NCBI RefSeq assembly: GCF_037113525.1
Contig: NZ_CP146963.1
Span: 62,001-126,000, forward strand
DNA length: 64,000 bases
Direction of reading: 5' to 3'
Source of the DNA: Butyrivibrio fibrisolvens
GTDB lineage: Bacteria; Bacillota; Clostridia; Lachnospirales; Lachnospiraceae
Below the pieces are notes generated by a model that was not told where the DNA came from, ran no database searches, and saw nothing but the letters and a program-made list of their open reading frames with translations. This document shows positions 16,701 to 25,069 of this stretch, piece by piece. The translations under genes were made by a program, and so were the position numbers. The stretch's first letter is position 1. Each line of letters starts with the position of its first letter.

Positions 16701-17771
16701 TTGGCTAAGAAAATAGTACTCACAGGTGGCGGAACAGCAGGACATGTAACGCCCAATATAGCTCTTTTACCATATCTTAAGGAAAAGGGATATGAGGTTA
16801 TCTACATAGGATCGTATGATGGCATTGAGAAAAAGCTCATTGCTGACTACGGCATTAAGTATTATGGAGTATCTACCGGCAAGTTCCGCAGATATTTCGA
16901 TGCCAAAAATTTCTCAGATCCGTTCAGAGTTATCAAAGGATTTGCTGAGGCAAGGAAGATTCTTAAGGCAGAAAGACCCGACGTTCTTTTTTCCAAGGGA
17001 GGTTTTGTAAGTGTCCCTGTAGTTAATGCTGCAGCGAAACTTAAGATCCCATGCATCCTTCATGAATCCGACCTTACCCCGGGCCTTGCCAACAAGCTTT
17101 GCGTACACTCTGCAAGGAAAATATGCTGTAACTTCCCGGAGACCATGAACTACCTTCCGAAGGATAAGGCAGTCCTTACAGGAACTCCTATAAGAGATGA
17201 GCTTATGACAGGTAAAGCCATGGCAGGAAAAGAGCTTTGCGGTTTTACAGATGATAAGCCGGTTCTTATGGTAATCGGAGGAAGCCTTGGCGCTGCTTCT
17301 GTCAACGAAGTTGTACGTGAAGCCCTTCCCAAGATCCTTCCGTATTTCAACGTGGTACATATCTGTGGCAAGGAAAAAATGGACAACATGCGTCTCGACG
17401 TTCCCGGCTACAAGCAGTTTGAATATGTTAAGGCTGAGCTTAAAGACCTCTTTGCACTTGCAGACGTAGTGGTATCAAGAGCAGGTGCGAACTCTATATG
17501 TGAACTCTTAGCCCTTCATAAACCAAACCTCCTCATCCCGCTTTCAAGTAAGAACTCAAGAGGAGATCAGGAACTGAATGCAAAGTCCTTTGAACAGCAG
17601 GGCTTTTCAGAAGTTATCCTTAGCGAAGATCTTGATGAAGATATACTTGTTGAAAAGATTCACGAGATCTATGAAGAAAGAGATAAGTATATGGCCAAGA
17701 TGACCGGCTCAGGACAGAGGAATGCGATCCAGAGTATCATGTCTCTAATAGAAGAGGCAGTAAGTAAATAA
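16701..17771 (+). CDS. murG: MurG, lipid II-forming GlcNAc transferase
   Basis: A 356-aa peripheral membrane enzyme that transfers GlcNAc from UDP-GlcNAc to lipid I, giving lipid II for peptidoglycan. The start is TTG 16701 behind AGAGGTG (16687-16693); the frame is open earlier only by overlap with the previous gene. Motifs: TGGGTAGHVTPN glycine-rich loop at residues 8-19, SKGGFVSVPV, HESDLTPGLAN, VIGGSLGAASVNE and SRAGANSICELLALHKPNLLIPL for the UDP-sugar site. Length fits MurG. It is closer to the Clostridia MurG variants that are encoded outside the mur/dcw cluster. Confidence 0.92.
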   Translation: MAKKIVLTGGGTAGHVTPNIALLPYLKEKGYEVIYIGSYDGIEKKLIADYGIKYYGVSTGKFRRYFDAKNFSDPFRVIKGFAEARKILKAERPDVLFSKGGFVSVPVVNAAAKLKIPCILHESDLTPGLANKLCVHSARKICCNFPETMNYLPKDKAVLTGTPIRDELMTGKAMAGKELCGFTDDKPVLMVIGGSLGAASVNEVVREALPKILPYFNVVHICGKEKMDNMRLDVPGYKQFEYVKAELKDLFALADVVVSRAGANSICELLALHKPNLLIPLSSKNSRGDQELNAKSFEQQGFSEVILSEDLDEDILVEKIHEIYEERDKYMAKMTGSGQRNAIQSIMSLIEEAVSK

Positions 17772-17778
17772 AACAGCC

Positions 17779-17840
17779 AAAGGGCTGATACACTAATAAG
17801 AGATCGTAGATCATAATTAGTGCATCAGCCCTTTATTATT
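17779..17840 (+). terminator. Long-stem terminator after murG
   Basis: 17779-17797 pairs with 17816-17834 (AAAGGGCTGAT then CACTAAT against ATTAGTG and ATCAGCCCTTT) with a single mismatch, followed by a T-rich tail. The loop can fold again (GATC-GTA-GATC). Confidence 0.8.
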
Positions 17841-17917
17841 GTAGAAATCAATTAACTTTTATGGATATCTGAATCATAAAAACATCCAGACTCTTCACAA
17901 TCAAATGATCGTCCATA

Positions 17918-18607
17918 TCATGCTTTGAATCTGTATCCTACGCCCCAGATTGTTTCGATATACTGAGGATTGGATGTATCAAGCTCAACTTTCTCACGAA
18001 TCTTCTTAATATGAACAGTTACAGTTGCGATATCTCCAACTGAATCCATATTCCAGATTCTTCTGAAGAGCTCTTCTTTTGTATATACGTGGTTAGGATT
18101 CTCTGCGAGGAATGTGAGAAGATCAAATTCCTTAGTTGTAAAGCTCTTTTCCTCACCGTCGATATAAACTCTTCTGGCAGTCTTGTCGATCTTAAGTCCT
18201 CTTATCTCAATGACATCATTTTTGGCAGTACCTGATCCAACAAGACGGTCATATCTTGAAAGGTGAGCCTTAACGCGCGCTACAAGCTCAGACGGAGAGA
18301 ATGGCTTTGTAATGTAGTCATCAGCGCCAAGACCAAGACCTCTTATCTTATCGATGTCATCCTTCTTGGCGGAAACCATAAGGATAGGCATGTCCTTCTT
18401 TTCACGGATGTGTTTGCATACTTCAAAGCCGTCCATGCCCGGAAGCATGAGATCGAGTATCACAAGATCATAATCCTCGGAAAGTGCCTTCTGAAGACCT
18501 ACATCTCCTCTTGTTGCAATTTCAACTTCAAAGTCTGAAAGCTCTAAATAGTCTTTTTCAAGATCAGCGATCGCTTCTTCATCTTCCACTATCAGTATTT
18601 TGCTCAT
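17918..18607 (-). CDS. OmpR-family response regulator
   Basis: A 229-aa regulator: receiver domain at residues 1-117 with acidic pocket EDE, phosphoacceptor Asp in VILDLMLPG (about residue 52), MVSAK and KPFSPSEL, then a winged-helix DNA-binding domain ending IWGVGYRF. It starts inside the end of the partner kinase gene (29-bp overlap) with an AGGAGG site, so the two are translationally coupled. Target genes are unknown. Confidence 0.92.
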   Translation of the reverse strand: MSKILIVEDEEAIADLEKDYLELSDFEVEIATRGDVGLQKALSEDYDLVILDLMLPGMDGFEVCKHIREKKDMPILMVSAKKDDIDKIRGLGLGADDYITKPFSPSELVARVKAHLSRYDRLVGSGTAKNDVIEIRGLKIDKTARRVYIDGEEKSFTTKEFDLLTFLAENPNHVYTKEELFRRIWNMDSVGDIATVTVHIKKIREKVELDTSNPQYIETIWGVGYRFKA

Positions 18608-20072
18608 ATGTTCCTCCTGTTACTGGTTCTGTGTACTTACGCAGTACGAAATGCATTGTCGTACCTTCGCCTTCATGGCTGGTCGCCCAGATGTAACCGC
18701 CATGATCCTCTATTATCTTTTTTACTATAGAAAGACCGATACCGCTTCCCTGGTGCTTGGAATTGCGGGATGAATCGGTTCTGTAGAAACGTTCGAATAT
18801 ACTTCCCAGATCCTTTGGCGCGATTCCGCGTCCGTTATCTTCAATCTCAACCCTGATGGAATCTACTTCGTCAAGGATCCTTATATCTATCTGACTCTTG
18901 CCGTCAGTTCTGTCCATGTATTTAACCGAGTTAGAAACTATATTATTAATAACACGTTTTAGCTGTTCGGGATCTGCTATTACTATTGTATCAGGTGCTG
19001 TCAGATTAGAATAGTTAAGCTTTATGCCGCGCCCTTCCATGTCCATTCCGACTTCTTCAACGCAGTCTCCAAAATAATCGCCAACGTTTAGCTTCCTGAA
19101 ATTATAAGGAATTCGGTTGTTATCAATTGATGAATATAAGGTTAGCTCATTGATAAGATTATTCATATCAATGGCCTTGTTGTAAATAGTCTTGAGGTAT
19201 TTTTGCTGCTTCTCAGGAGTTGTGGCAACGCCTTCCATCAGACCTTCTGCATAACCTCTTATAGTAGTGATAGGGGTCTTCAGGTCGTGGGAGATGTTAC
19301 GGATAAGTTCTTTATTTTGCTGTTCATGTTCGAGCTTCTCCTGAGCGGATTCCTTAAGACGAAGTCTCATGTCCTCGTAGTTACGGTACATCTCACCGAT
19401 CTCGCCCTTTTCGGCATTATCATTGAGTCTGTAATCGAAGTTCCCATCCTTGATCTTCTGCATAGCTACGTTGAGCTCACCCACCGGCTTAAAGATACCG
19501 CTTCTGGTCCATGCAGTAAGTATAATTGATGTCAGAAGGAGTATAAAGCACATGGCAAAAAACATATAGCTGAAAAATGCAGGTGCTATAAGAGTCTGGG
19601 CAGTAAAGATAAGGAACAATGAACCTGTCGTTCCATCTGATAAAGTGAAGTCATACTGGCGGATCAGCTTTTTTTCATCATTATATAAATATCCATTAAA
19701 TTGATCATGACTACTACCATATTCAGGTAAAATTAAGGTTAGGCTATTATTATCATTAATAGATCCATTATAAGTAATAGTATCACTACCCTGTCTTACG
19801 ACCACATATCCGTTTTCATTAGAGAGTTGTTCATTGATCTTATCAAGATATTCCTGGTCAGTAAGAATATCCGGATCCTGGGTAGTATCAGTACTTAGCT
19901 GTTCAAAGATATTATCAGCTATCTTCATATATCTGGTATTATCTGCGATCAGATTCCTGGTACTACCCTCGTTCATTATTCCGCCAATTACAAGAAAAGC
20001 TATGGTGATAAGAAGAAGCGGCATAAGAACCATTGTAATTGCAGTTATTGTAAGCTTTGTTTTAAGACGCAT
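18579..20072 (-). CDS. Sensor histidine kinase with HAMP domain
   Basis: A 497-aa membrane kinase: first helix about residues 8-32, an extracytoplasmic sensor to about 160 rich in Asn and Asp, second helix about 163-190, HAMP (GELNVAMQKIKDGNFDYRL), then HisKA with phospho-His in NISHDLKTPITTIRGY. The ATPase domain has NIVSNSVKYMD, EDNGRGIAPKD, FERFYRTD and GSGIGLSIVKKI. It transfers phosphate to the regulator encoded downstream. An AAAGGATGG site precedes the ATG. The signal is unknown; the structured gene-free region lies upstream. Confidence 0.92.
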   Translation of the reverse strand: MRLKTKLTITAITMVLMPLLLITIAFLVIGGIMNEGSTRNLIADNTRYMKIADNIFEQLSTDTTQDPDILTDQEYLDKINEQLSNENGYVVVRQGSDTITYNGSINDNNSLTLILPEYGSSHDQFNGYLYNDEKKLIRQYDFTLSDGTTGSLFLIFTAQTLIAPAFFSYMFFAMCFILLLTSIILTAWTRSGIFKPVGELNVAMQKIKDGNFDYRLNDNAEKGEIGEMYRNYEDMRLRLKESAQEKLEHEQQNKELIRNISHDLKTPITTIRGYAEGLMEGVATTPEKQQKYLKTIYNKAIDMNNLINELTLYSSIDNNRIPYNFRKLNVGDYFGDCVEEVGMDMEGRGIKLNYSNLTAPDTIVIADPEQLKRVINNIVSNSVKYMDRTDGKSQIDIRILDEVDSIRVEIEDNGRGIAPKDLGSIFERFYRTDSSRNSKHQGSGIGLSIVKKIIEDHGGYIWATSHEGEGTTMHFVLRKYTEPVTGGTYEQNTDSGR

Positions 20073-20323
20073 ACTAAAGCCATCCTTTCATATAATATTA
20101 GTATAACATTTTCGAAAAAATGTGGTAATTAATAGGTCTGAACAATCCGTGAAATGAAAATAAAATACTTATAAAATGAAAATATTACATTTGAAAACCA
20201 ATAAAAAGCGTCTGGTTTCCACAATAAATGTAAATTTATAATTTTTTGTAATAAAAGAAATCCCGTATTTATGCGGTTTCAGGAAAAATCAAAAATTAAT
20301 TGTAACAATTTTGAAATATTTAC

Positions 20324-20725
20324 TAGACAAACTATTTCATATGTTGTAATATAGTTCTCGTAGGAAATACCTAGCGACACAGAAAGTATTTTAAAAATAA
20401 AGTTTATGAATTCAATTAAAAAATTTTAAAAAAGTACTTTCTTTAAAGAAAATGTAATAGTATACTATTAGTATACTTGTTACAGAAATCGGGTATACAT
20501 TCGGATTTTACCCGATCCGAATTTTACCATATATCATCCCTATGTAACCTGTGACAAGACATCAAAGTTGAGACATCTTGGGAGAAGACATGACTTCTTA
20601 TGCATCGCATACTTTCGTCTTCTTACGACATCATTGGACTTGACTATAGCTTGGTCATGGTTACAACACCAATCACTTAACCCCTAACGAAGAACGGCAT
20701 CGATGTTACCCCATCGATGCCGTTC
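20324..20725 (+). ncRNA. Possible structured noncoding RNA region
   Basis: 20100-20746 has no credible gene. A candidate promoter is TAGACA (20324-20329), 17 bp, TAATAT (20347-20352). Downstream, two stems interleave: TCGGGTA (20489-20495) with TACCCGA (20509-20515), and ATTCGGAT (20499-20506) with ATCCGAAT (20515-20522); only one can form unless as a pseudoknot. A perfect 14-bp stem (20692-20705 with 20712-20725) ends the region but lacks a T tract. No tmRNA, RNase P, SRP or 6S consensus was recognised. It could also be a long leader or a decayed sequence. Confidence 0.3.
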
Positions 20726-20746
20726 GCTATGTCTAAAAAAATTATC

Positions 20747-21241
20747 TTAATTAAGGATCCTGTGACAGAAGTTCTGTATAAGCGTAGAAGCACTGTCAGG
20801 ATCTTTTAATGGATTTTGCAAAGAGAGAGTATCAACAACGTTGTTTCCCTTTAGAGCATCTTCAAGCTTAAGCAGCATTTTTTCAGCGTTGCCGCTTGCA
20901 GAAGATGCGATAAGATATATACGCTTACCCTGGATCTTGTTGTCACGAAGAAAAGCCCCGATAGCAGGAGTATAGGTTCCTGCCCATACAGGGGAAGCTA
21001 TAATAAACTGATCATAGTCGCTGATATTGTGCTTGAGAGCAGCAAGATTCGGAAGCTTATTAAAGAGCGCAGAATGACCTCCTGCAAGGAACTTACCAAG
21101 TCCCTTTCTTGGCGGTTCCACATCCGGAATAAGGCGCTCAAGATCAAGGTCAAGAAAGCTTTTGACCTTGCTTGCTATAAATTCAACATTCCCCTCAAAT
21201 GAATAGTAGACCATTAATGCTTTAATACTATTTTCACCCAT
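20747..21241 (-). CDS. Flavodoxin-like protein
   Basis: A 164-aa flavodoxin-fold protein. The start is ATG at 21241 (MGENSIK) behind GAGGT; an upstream in-frame ATG at 21316 would add a hydrophobic tail with no binding site. VYYSFEGN near the N-terminus fits the FMN phosphate loop (usually TGNT), and SPVWAGTYTPAIGAFL and ASSASGNAEKML fit the later FMN loops. It probably carries electrons or acts as a small FMN reductase. It stands alone between a helicase gene and the structured gene-free region. Confidence 0.82.
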   Translation of the reverse strand: MGENSIKALMVYYSFEGNVEFIASKVKSFLDLDLERLIPDVEPPRKGLGKFLAGGHSALFNKLPNLAALKHNISDYDQFIIASPVWAGTYTPAIGAFLRDNKIQGKRIYLIASSASGNAEKMLLKLEDALKGNNVVDTLSLQNPLKDPDSASTLIQNFCHRILN

Positions 21242-21433
21242 ATTAACCTCAACTGTGGATATGTAGAAAAATAAAAAGCGTAAAACCATCATAAACGATA
21301 ACGATAAATTATACAACGATAGTTTTGTAATAATATTTAACTATTTATAAATATTTTTTATTATTGATAAAGCCTCATTGTAAGATTATCAATAAATTAG
21401 TTTTAATTCCAAGGTTGTGCAAAGAATGATGCT

Positions 21434-23635
21434 TCACCACCCACCATAAAATGGAGTTCTCATGTGCTTTTCATAGCATTCAGAACATATGTTATAAGGT
21501 GAGTTCCACTTGATCTGTTTGCCGCAGCTTCTGCATTTTCTCTTAATAAGTTCCTGCTTTGACAATACTTCCATTATCTTAACTGCGATTTCGGACCTTG
21601 CTTCGCTGACTTCTTCATATTCTTCAGGAAGTCCAAAGCGGTTAAGATAGTAGCACAGAAGGTCGCACACCTGATAATTTTCTTCGAGGAATGACAGATC
21701 TTCAGCGCTATATGAAGTCATAGAGATTTCAGGAATAAATCTCCTGTAATCGAATATCTCATGCTCGATCTCGCAGTCTGCCATCTCTTCCCAGATACTG
21801 AAAAGAGTAATGTTATCCTCGTCAAAAGGCATGGTTATGAACTTGTAGATAAGCTCCTTGTCATCCGTCTTTTGCTCAAGGAAGCGGCAGAGCTTGATCT
21901 CAACAGACAGGTCAGTCTGATTAAAAGCATCATTACTTTGCTGGATCGCACCCCACCTTGTGAAAATATCTGAAAGGCTTCCATCAAGTCCAAGGAGCGA
22001 TTCCGGGAATGGAAGAGCCACCTTTTCAATAGGATCCGGTGCGCTCTTAAAGGCATTCCTTATAAGATTCTTACGGAACTCTGCGTTAACATATCCTATA
22101 TCATAGAGTCCGCGCCTTCCTGCTCGTCCCCCTATCTGAAGGATCTCTTCTGTGCGAAGAGGACGCTTTGTCATGCCGTCGAACTTCTCAGATTCAAGGA
22201 ATACAACTCTTCTTATAGGAAGGTTCATACCCATTCCGATAGCGTCCGTTGCAACAACTACGCTTGTTTCGCCATCAGTAAATTTGCGCACTTCTTCTTT
22301 GCGCACATCATATGGAAGAGCGCCGTAGATGATACTGCAGGATATGCCAATACCCTGAAGTTCAGCAGCACATGCAAGTACATTTCTTTTGGAAAAAACA
22401 ATTAGTGCATCCTTACTCTGAACATCGTCAGGGAAAGAGAAATGCTCTTTTTCCACAACAAGTTCTGTAGCCCTTTCGTGGGTTATAACTTCATAGGTAT
22501 CACCGCAGTCTTCGATAAGCTTAATGGCAATATCCTTACCTTCAGGCGCGCCGCAAAGGTGGACTTCATCTGCGCATACGCCAAGAATAGCAGCTGTCCA
22601 CATACGTCCTCGCTGGCGGTCAGCTATCATCTGAATCTCGTCGATAACAGCTACGTTGTAGTGTTTGACGCTGTCCAGCATCTCGATTGTAGATGCCTGG
22701 TGATCACGAACTTCAGGAGCTATGTCTTCTTCACCTGTTTTCATACGGCAGGGAACGCCGTCTGCTGTGAGTTTTTCGTATACTTCGTGAGCAAGAAGGC
22801 GAAGAGGACCAAGGTATATTCCAACAGCAGCTCTTTCAAGAGCCTGAATGGAATCGTAGGTCTTACCTGAGTTTGTGGGACCTATATGGAGAATGAAGTG
22901 TCTTTTCATCCTTCTTGCAGCAGGATAAAGGTCAGGATAGTAGTCGGGTATTTCTTTTAATATATTTGCAGTAAGAAGCTCTGCGGCAGATTCTTCTTCG
23001 CGTTTTGCTTCTTCAAAATCATGGTAGCGCGGATTGTACCACAAAAAGTTCCTTATATCTTTAACGCTATAAGGGGAACTGATGAGGTTATAACAGGGGT
23101 CCATTACACGGTTATAGACACGCGCCTTGATGAGTTTTCTGATCCTAAGGGTCTGCTTGGGCGTTGTACATGAATCAATGTAGGCTTTGACAGCTTCGGA
23201 GGACTCGATTATCTTATCTTCCATTTTGTTGTAGAGAGCATTTCTAAGATGTCTGTTTAAAAGGATGCTCATGCTCTTTTTTTCAAGCTGGTCAAGGAAT
23301 ACAGAATAGTTATCGCTGTTAACAGGTGCTTCTGACTTGAAATAAGTAACTTTCTGAGTTTTGAAATAGGTCTCGAGCTCAAGAGTAAGAGCTTCTAACA
23401 GCTCTTCATCCTTCATGATCACATCAGAAGGATCCATTCTTTCTATATAGGATACGGCTTTGCCGAAACGCTCTTTTTCCTGGATCTGTTCAGGAGTTCC
23501 TGTTTTTTTCTTTTTCTTGTGGCGTCTTTTTTTAGAATGATTTGCATTTGTAGTAGAAGCATCCTTTTGTTCGGACGCCTCTACCAATAGTTTATCAAGA
23601 GCTGATTTATCTGAACTGTTGCGGATATGTTTCAT
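21434..23635 (-). CDS. SUV3-like ATP-dependent RNA helicase
   Basis: A 733-aa protein. A Lys-rich N-terminus (SKKRRHKKKKKTG, about residues 34-46) and a helical region precede a superfamily 2 helicase core of the mitochondrial SUV3 type: Walker A GPTNSGKT near residue 253, LGPLRLLAHEVY, DEIQM (instead of DEAD) near 336, HLCGAP, and ATDAIGMGMNLPIRRVVF with QIGGRAGRRG in the second RecA lobe. The C-terminus has a four-cysteine zinc ribbon (CRSCG...CSECY). SUV3 proteins unwind structured RNA for degradation with an exonuclease; an RNA-turnover role here is inferred. Bacterial homologs are patchy. Confidence 0.88.
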   Translation of the reverse strand: MKHIRNSSDKSALDKLLVEASEQKDASTTNANHSKKRRHKKKKKTGTPEQIQEKERFGKAVSYIERMDPSDVIMKDEELLEALTLELETYFKTQKVTYFKSEAPVNSDNYSVFLDQLEKKSMSILLNRHLRNALYNKMEDKIIESSEAVKAYIDSCTTPKQTLRIRKLIKARVYNRVMDPCYNLISSPYSVKDIRNFLWYNPRYHDFEEAKREEESAAELLTANILKEIPDYYPDLYPAARRMKRHFILHIGPTNSGKTYDSIQALERAAVGIYLGPLRLLAHEVYEKLTADGVPCRMKTGEEDIAPEVRDHQASTIEMLDSVKHYNVAVIDEIQMIADRQRGRMWTAAILGVCADEVHLCGAPEGKDIAIKLIEDCGDTYEVITHERATELVVEKEHFSFPDDVQSKDALIVFSKRNVLACAAELQGIGISCSIIYGALPYDVRKEEVRKFTDGETSVVVATDAIGMGMNLPIRRVVFLESEKFDGMTKRPLRTEEILQIGGRAGRRGLYDIGYVNAEFRKNLIRNAFKSAPDPIEKVALPFPESLLGLDGSLSDIFTRWGAIQQSNDAFNQTDLSVEIKLCRFLEQKTDDKELIYKFITMPFDEDNITLFSIWEEMADCEIEHEIFDYRRFIPEISMTSYSAEDLSFLEENYQVCDLLCYYLNRFGLPEEYEEVSEARSEIAVKIMEVLSKQELIKRKCRSCGKQIKWNSPYNICSECYEKHMRTPFYGGW

Positions 23636-23728
23636 ATAACACTAAACCTCAATTTATTGAACAGAAAAATGCATGTTAGGCAGATGGTAGATTCTTATGA
23701 AAATAAACTGACCAGTGATGTGTGCCTT

Positions 23729-24775
23729 TTATGCTATAAAATTAACTATTGTACCGTAAAGACAATATGCAAGGAAGAATAGAAAGCCAATAGTTAAAAA
23801 GGCTGTTGAAAATCTTTTGTTCTTAGGAAGCTCCATAGTAGCAGGCTGTGTGTAGAACTTTTTCTTAACAAGAAAAACGATCAGGATTATTATTCCTGCA
23901 ATGAAAAGACCCACCTCAAGGAGAATATATAAAAGGTATATCATAAGCCCCAGAGTCTGGCTTGGAGTAAGATTAGCAACTACATTAACGTATTCGCTTG
24001 TTCCAAGTGCTTCAAGAGCTACGTCAGGAACAAGTTTTAAAACTGTAAGCGGAACTACAGAACCGCAGAAGTTAAAGAACATATGTATGCAAATAGTATA
24101 CTTGATGCGGCCTGAACGTGTGTAGATATAAGCAAGCAAAAGACCCATCGCAAAGGCATAAAGCATCTGAAAGATATTCATGTGGAAGAGTCCAAAGCAG
24201 AAGGCTGAGAAGAATATAGCAAGCTTTTCGCCAAACTGTCTTGTTCTGTCGATAAGGAACTTTCTGAATATGAGCTCTTCGACAATAGGTGCCAGAATAA
24301 CGACTGTAGCAACCTGCCAGAAGTTAACCTCTGTGATCATCTCGTTGATCGGATTGGTTGCAGTACCGTCAGACAGAACATCTGCAAGCTTTATACTGAA
24401 AAGGTTCAGTAAAAGCGTCAAAGGAATCATCATTACAAAATAAGCTATAAGGGTAGACTTTTTAATCTTCTCACTTCTCTCAGGAGCTTTTGGTGCAACC
24501 TTGAAAACAAGTGAGCAGATGGGGAAAGCGAACACATACATGGGAATCAGGACGAAGATATAATCGAGCCATGTTGCGTATCTTATCTGTGGATGTGAGA
24601 CTGCTACTGCGCGTAAGATATAGGAAAGAACGTATTGGAAAAAGATAGAGACTATACCAAAAACAAACATGCCTAAAGCTACAATGGTGTAATTATATCG
24701 TCCTTCTTTTACTTTGACCTCGTCAGGAATAATAACAGTTTCTTGAGTAATATTTTCTTGAGTAAAATTATCCAT
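23729..24775 (-). CDS. CPBP-family intramembrane metalloprotease
   Basis: A 348-aa protein with about eight membrane helices and the three CPBP (CAAX protease and bacteriocin-processing, Abi) motifs: EELIFRKFLIDR, FGLFHMN and HMFFNFCGS, supplying the metal-binding Glu and His residues. Members cleave membrane substrates or confer bacteriocin self-protection; the substrate here is unknown. The start is ATG at 24775, 38 bp downstream (in the sense of transcription) of the repeat element at 24813-25027. Confidence 0.88.
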   Translation of the reverse strand: MDNFTQENITQETVIIPDEVKVKEGRYNYTIVALGMFVFGIVSIFFQYVLSYILRAVAVSHPQIRYATWLDYIFVLIPMYVFAFPICSLVFKVAPKAPERSEKIKKSTLIAYFVMMIPLTLLLNLFSIKLADVLSDGTATNPINEMITEVNFWQVATVVILAPIVEELIFRKFLIDRTRQFGEKLAIFFSAFCFGLFHMNIFQMLYAFAMGLLLAYIYTRSGRIKYTICIHMFFNFCGSVVPLTVLKLVPDVALEALGTSEYVNVVANLTPSQTLGLMIYLLYILLEVGLFIAGIIILIVFLVKKKFYTQPATMELPKNKRFSTAFLTIGFLFFLAYCLYGTIVNFIA

Positions 24776-24812
24776 AAATACCTCGTGTAAGTTTATGATT
24801 TTCCGGTGGGGT

Positions 24813-25027
24813 GGGGAGGATGGTAGGTGATGCCGGAAGATTCCGCTGAAATAATCCTCGAGCTACCTTGCCACTCGTCGTAGGGGCTGTGGCAGTTCGC
24901 GCTTCAGTGGATGAAGGCGGTAAGTTTTTTTACGAAGGAGCATACGATGCCCCTGGACACTCCTCGTACGGATAACGCTCGAGGATTATTTCAGTGGAAT
25001 CTTCCGGCATCACCTACCATCCTCCCC
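24813..25027 (-). repeat. Hairpin-closed repeat element, copy A
   Basis: A 113-nt core (24864-24976) is enclosed by 51-nt arms (24813-24863 and 24977-25027) that pair with one mismatch. The reverse complement of the core matches the core of copy B at 31564-31677 at roughly 85% by eye. The inner arm ends are shared by both copies (TAATCCTCGAGC with GCTCGAGGATTA); farther out, sequence differs between copies but stays complementary within each. In the minus sense it begins 42 nt after the methyltransferase stop. No T tract follows, so it is not a simple terminator. Confidence 0.8.
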
Positions 25028-25069
25028 TTCGCAACCGGGAAGTATAAGTGTTGATTTAAAAACAGAAAT

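Noticed and set aside
20347..20725. tmRNA, RNase P RNA, SRP RNA or 6S RNA
   Set aside because: None of the conserved ends or core motifs of these RNAs was found on either strand.
24813..25027. Ordinary MITE with terminal inverted repeats
   Set aside because: Arms differ between the two copies but match within each, and no target-site duplication was clear; kept as an unclassified element.
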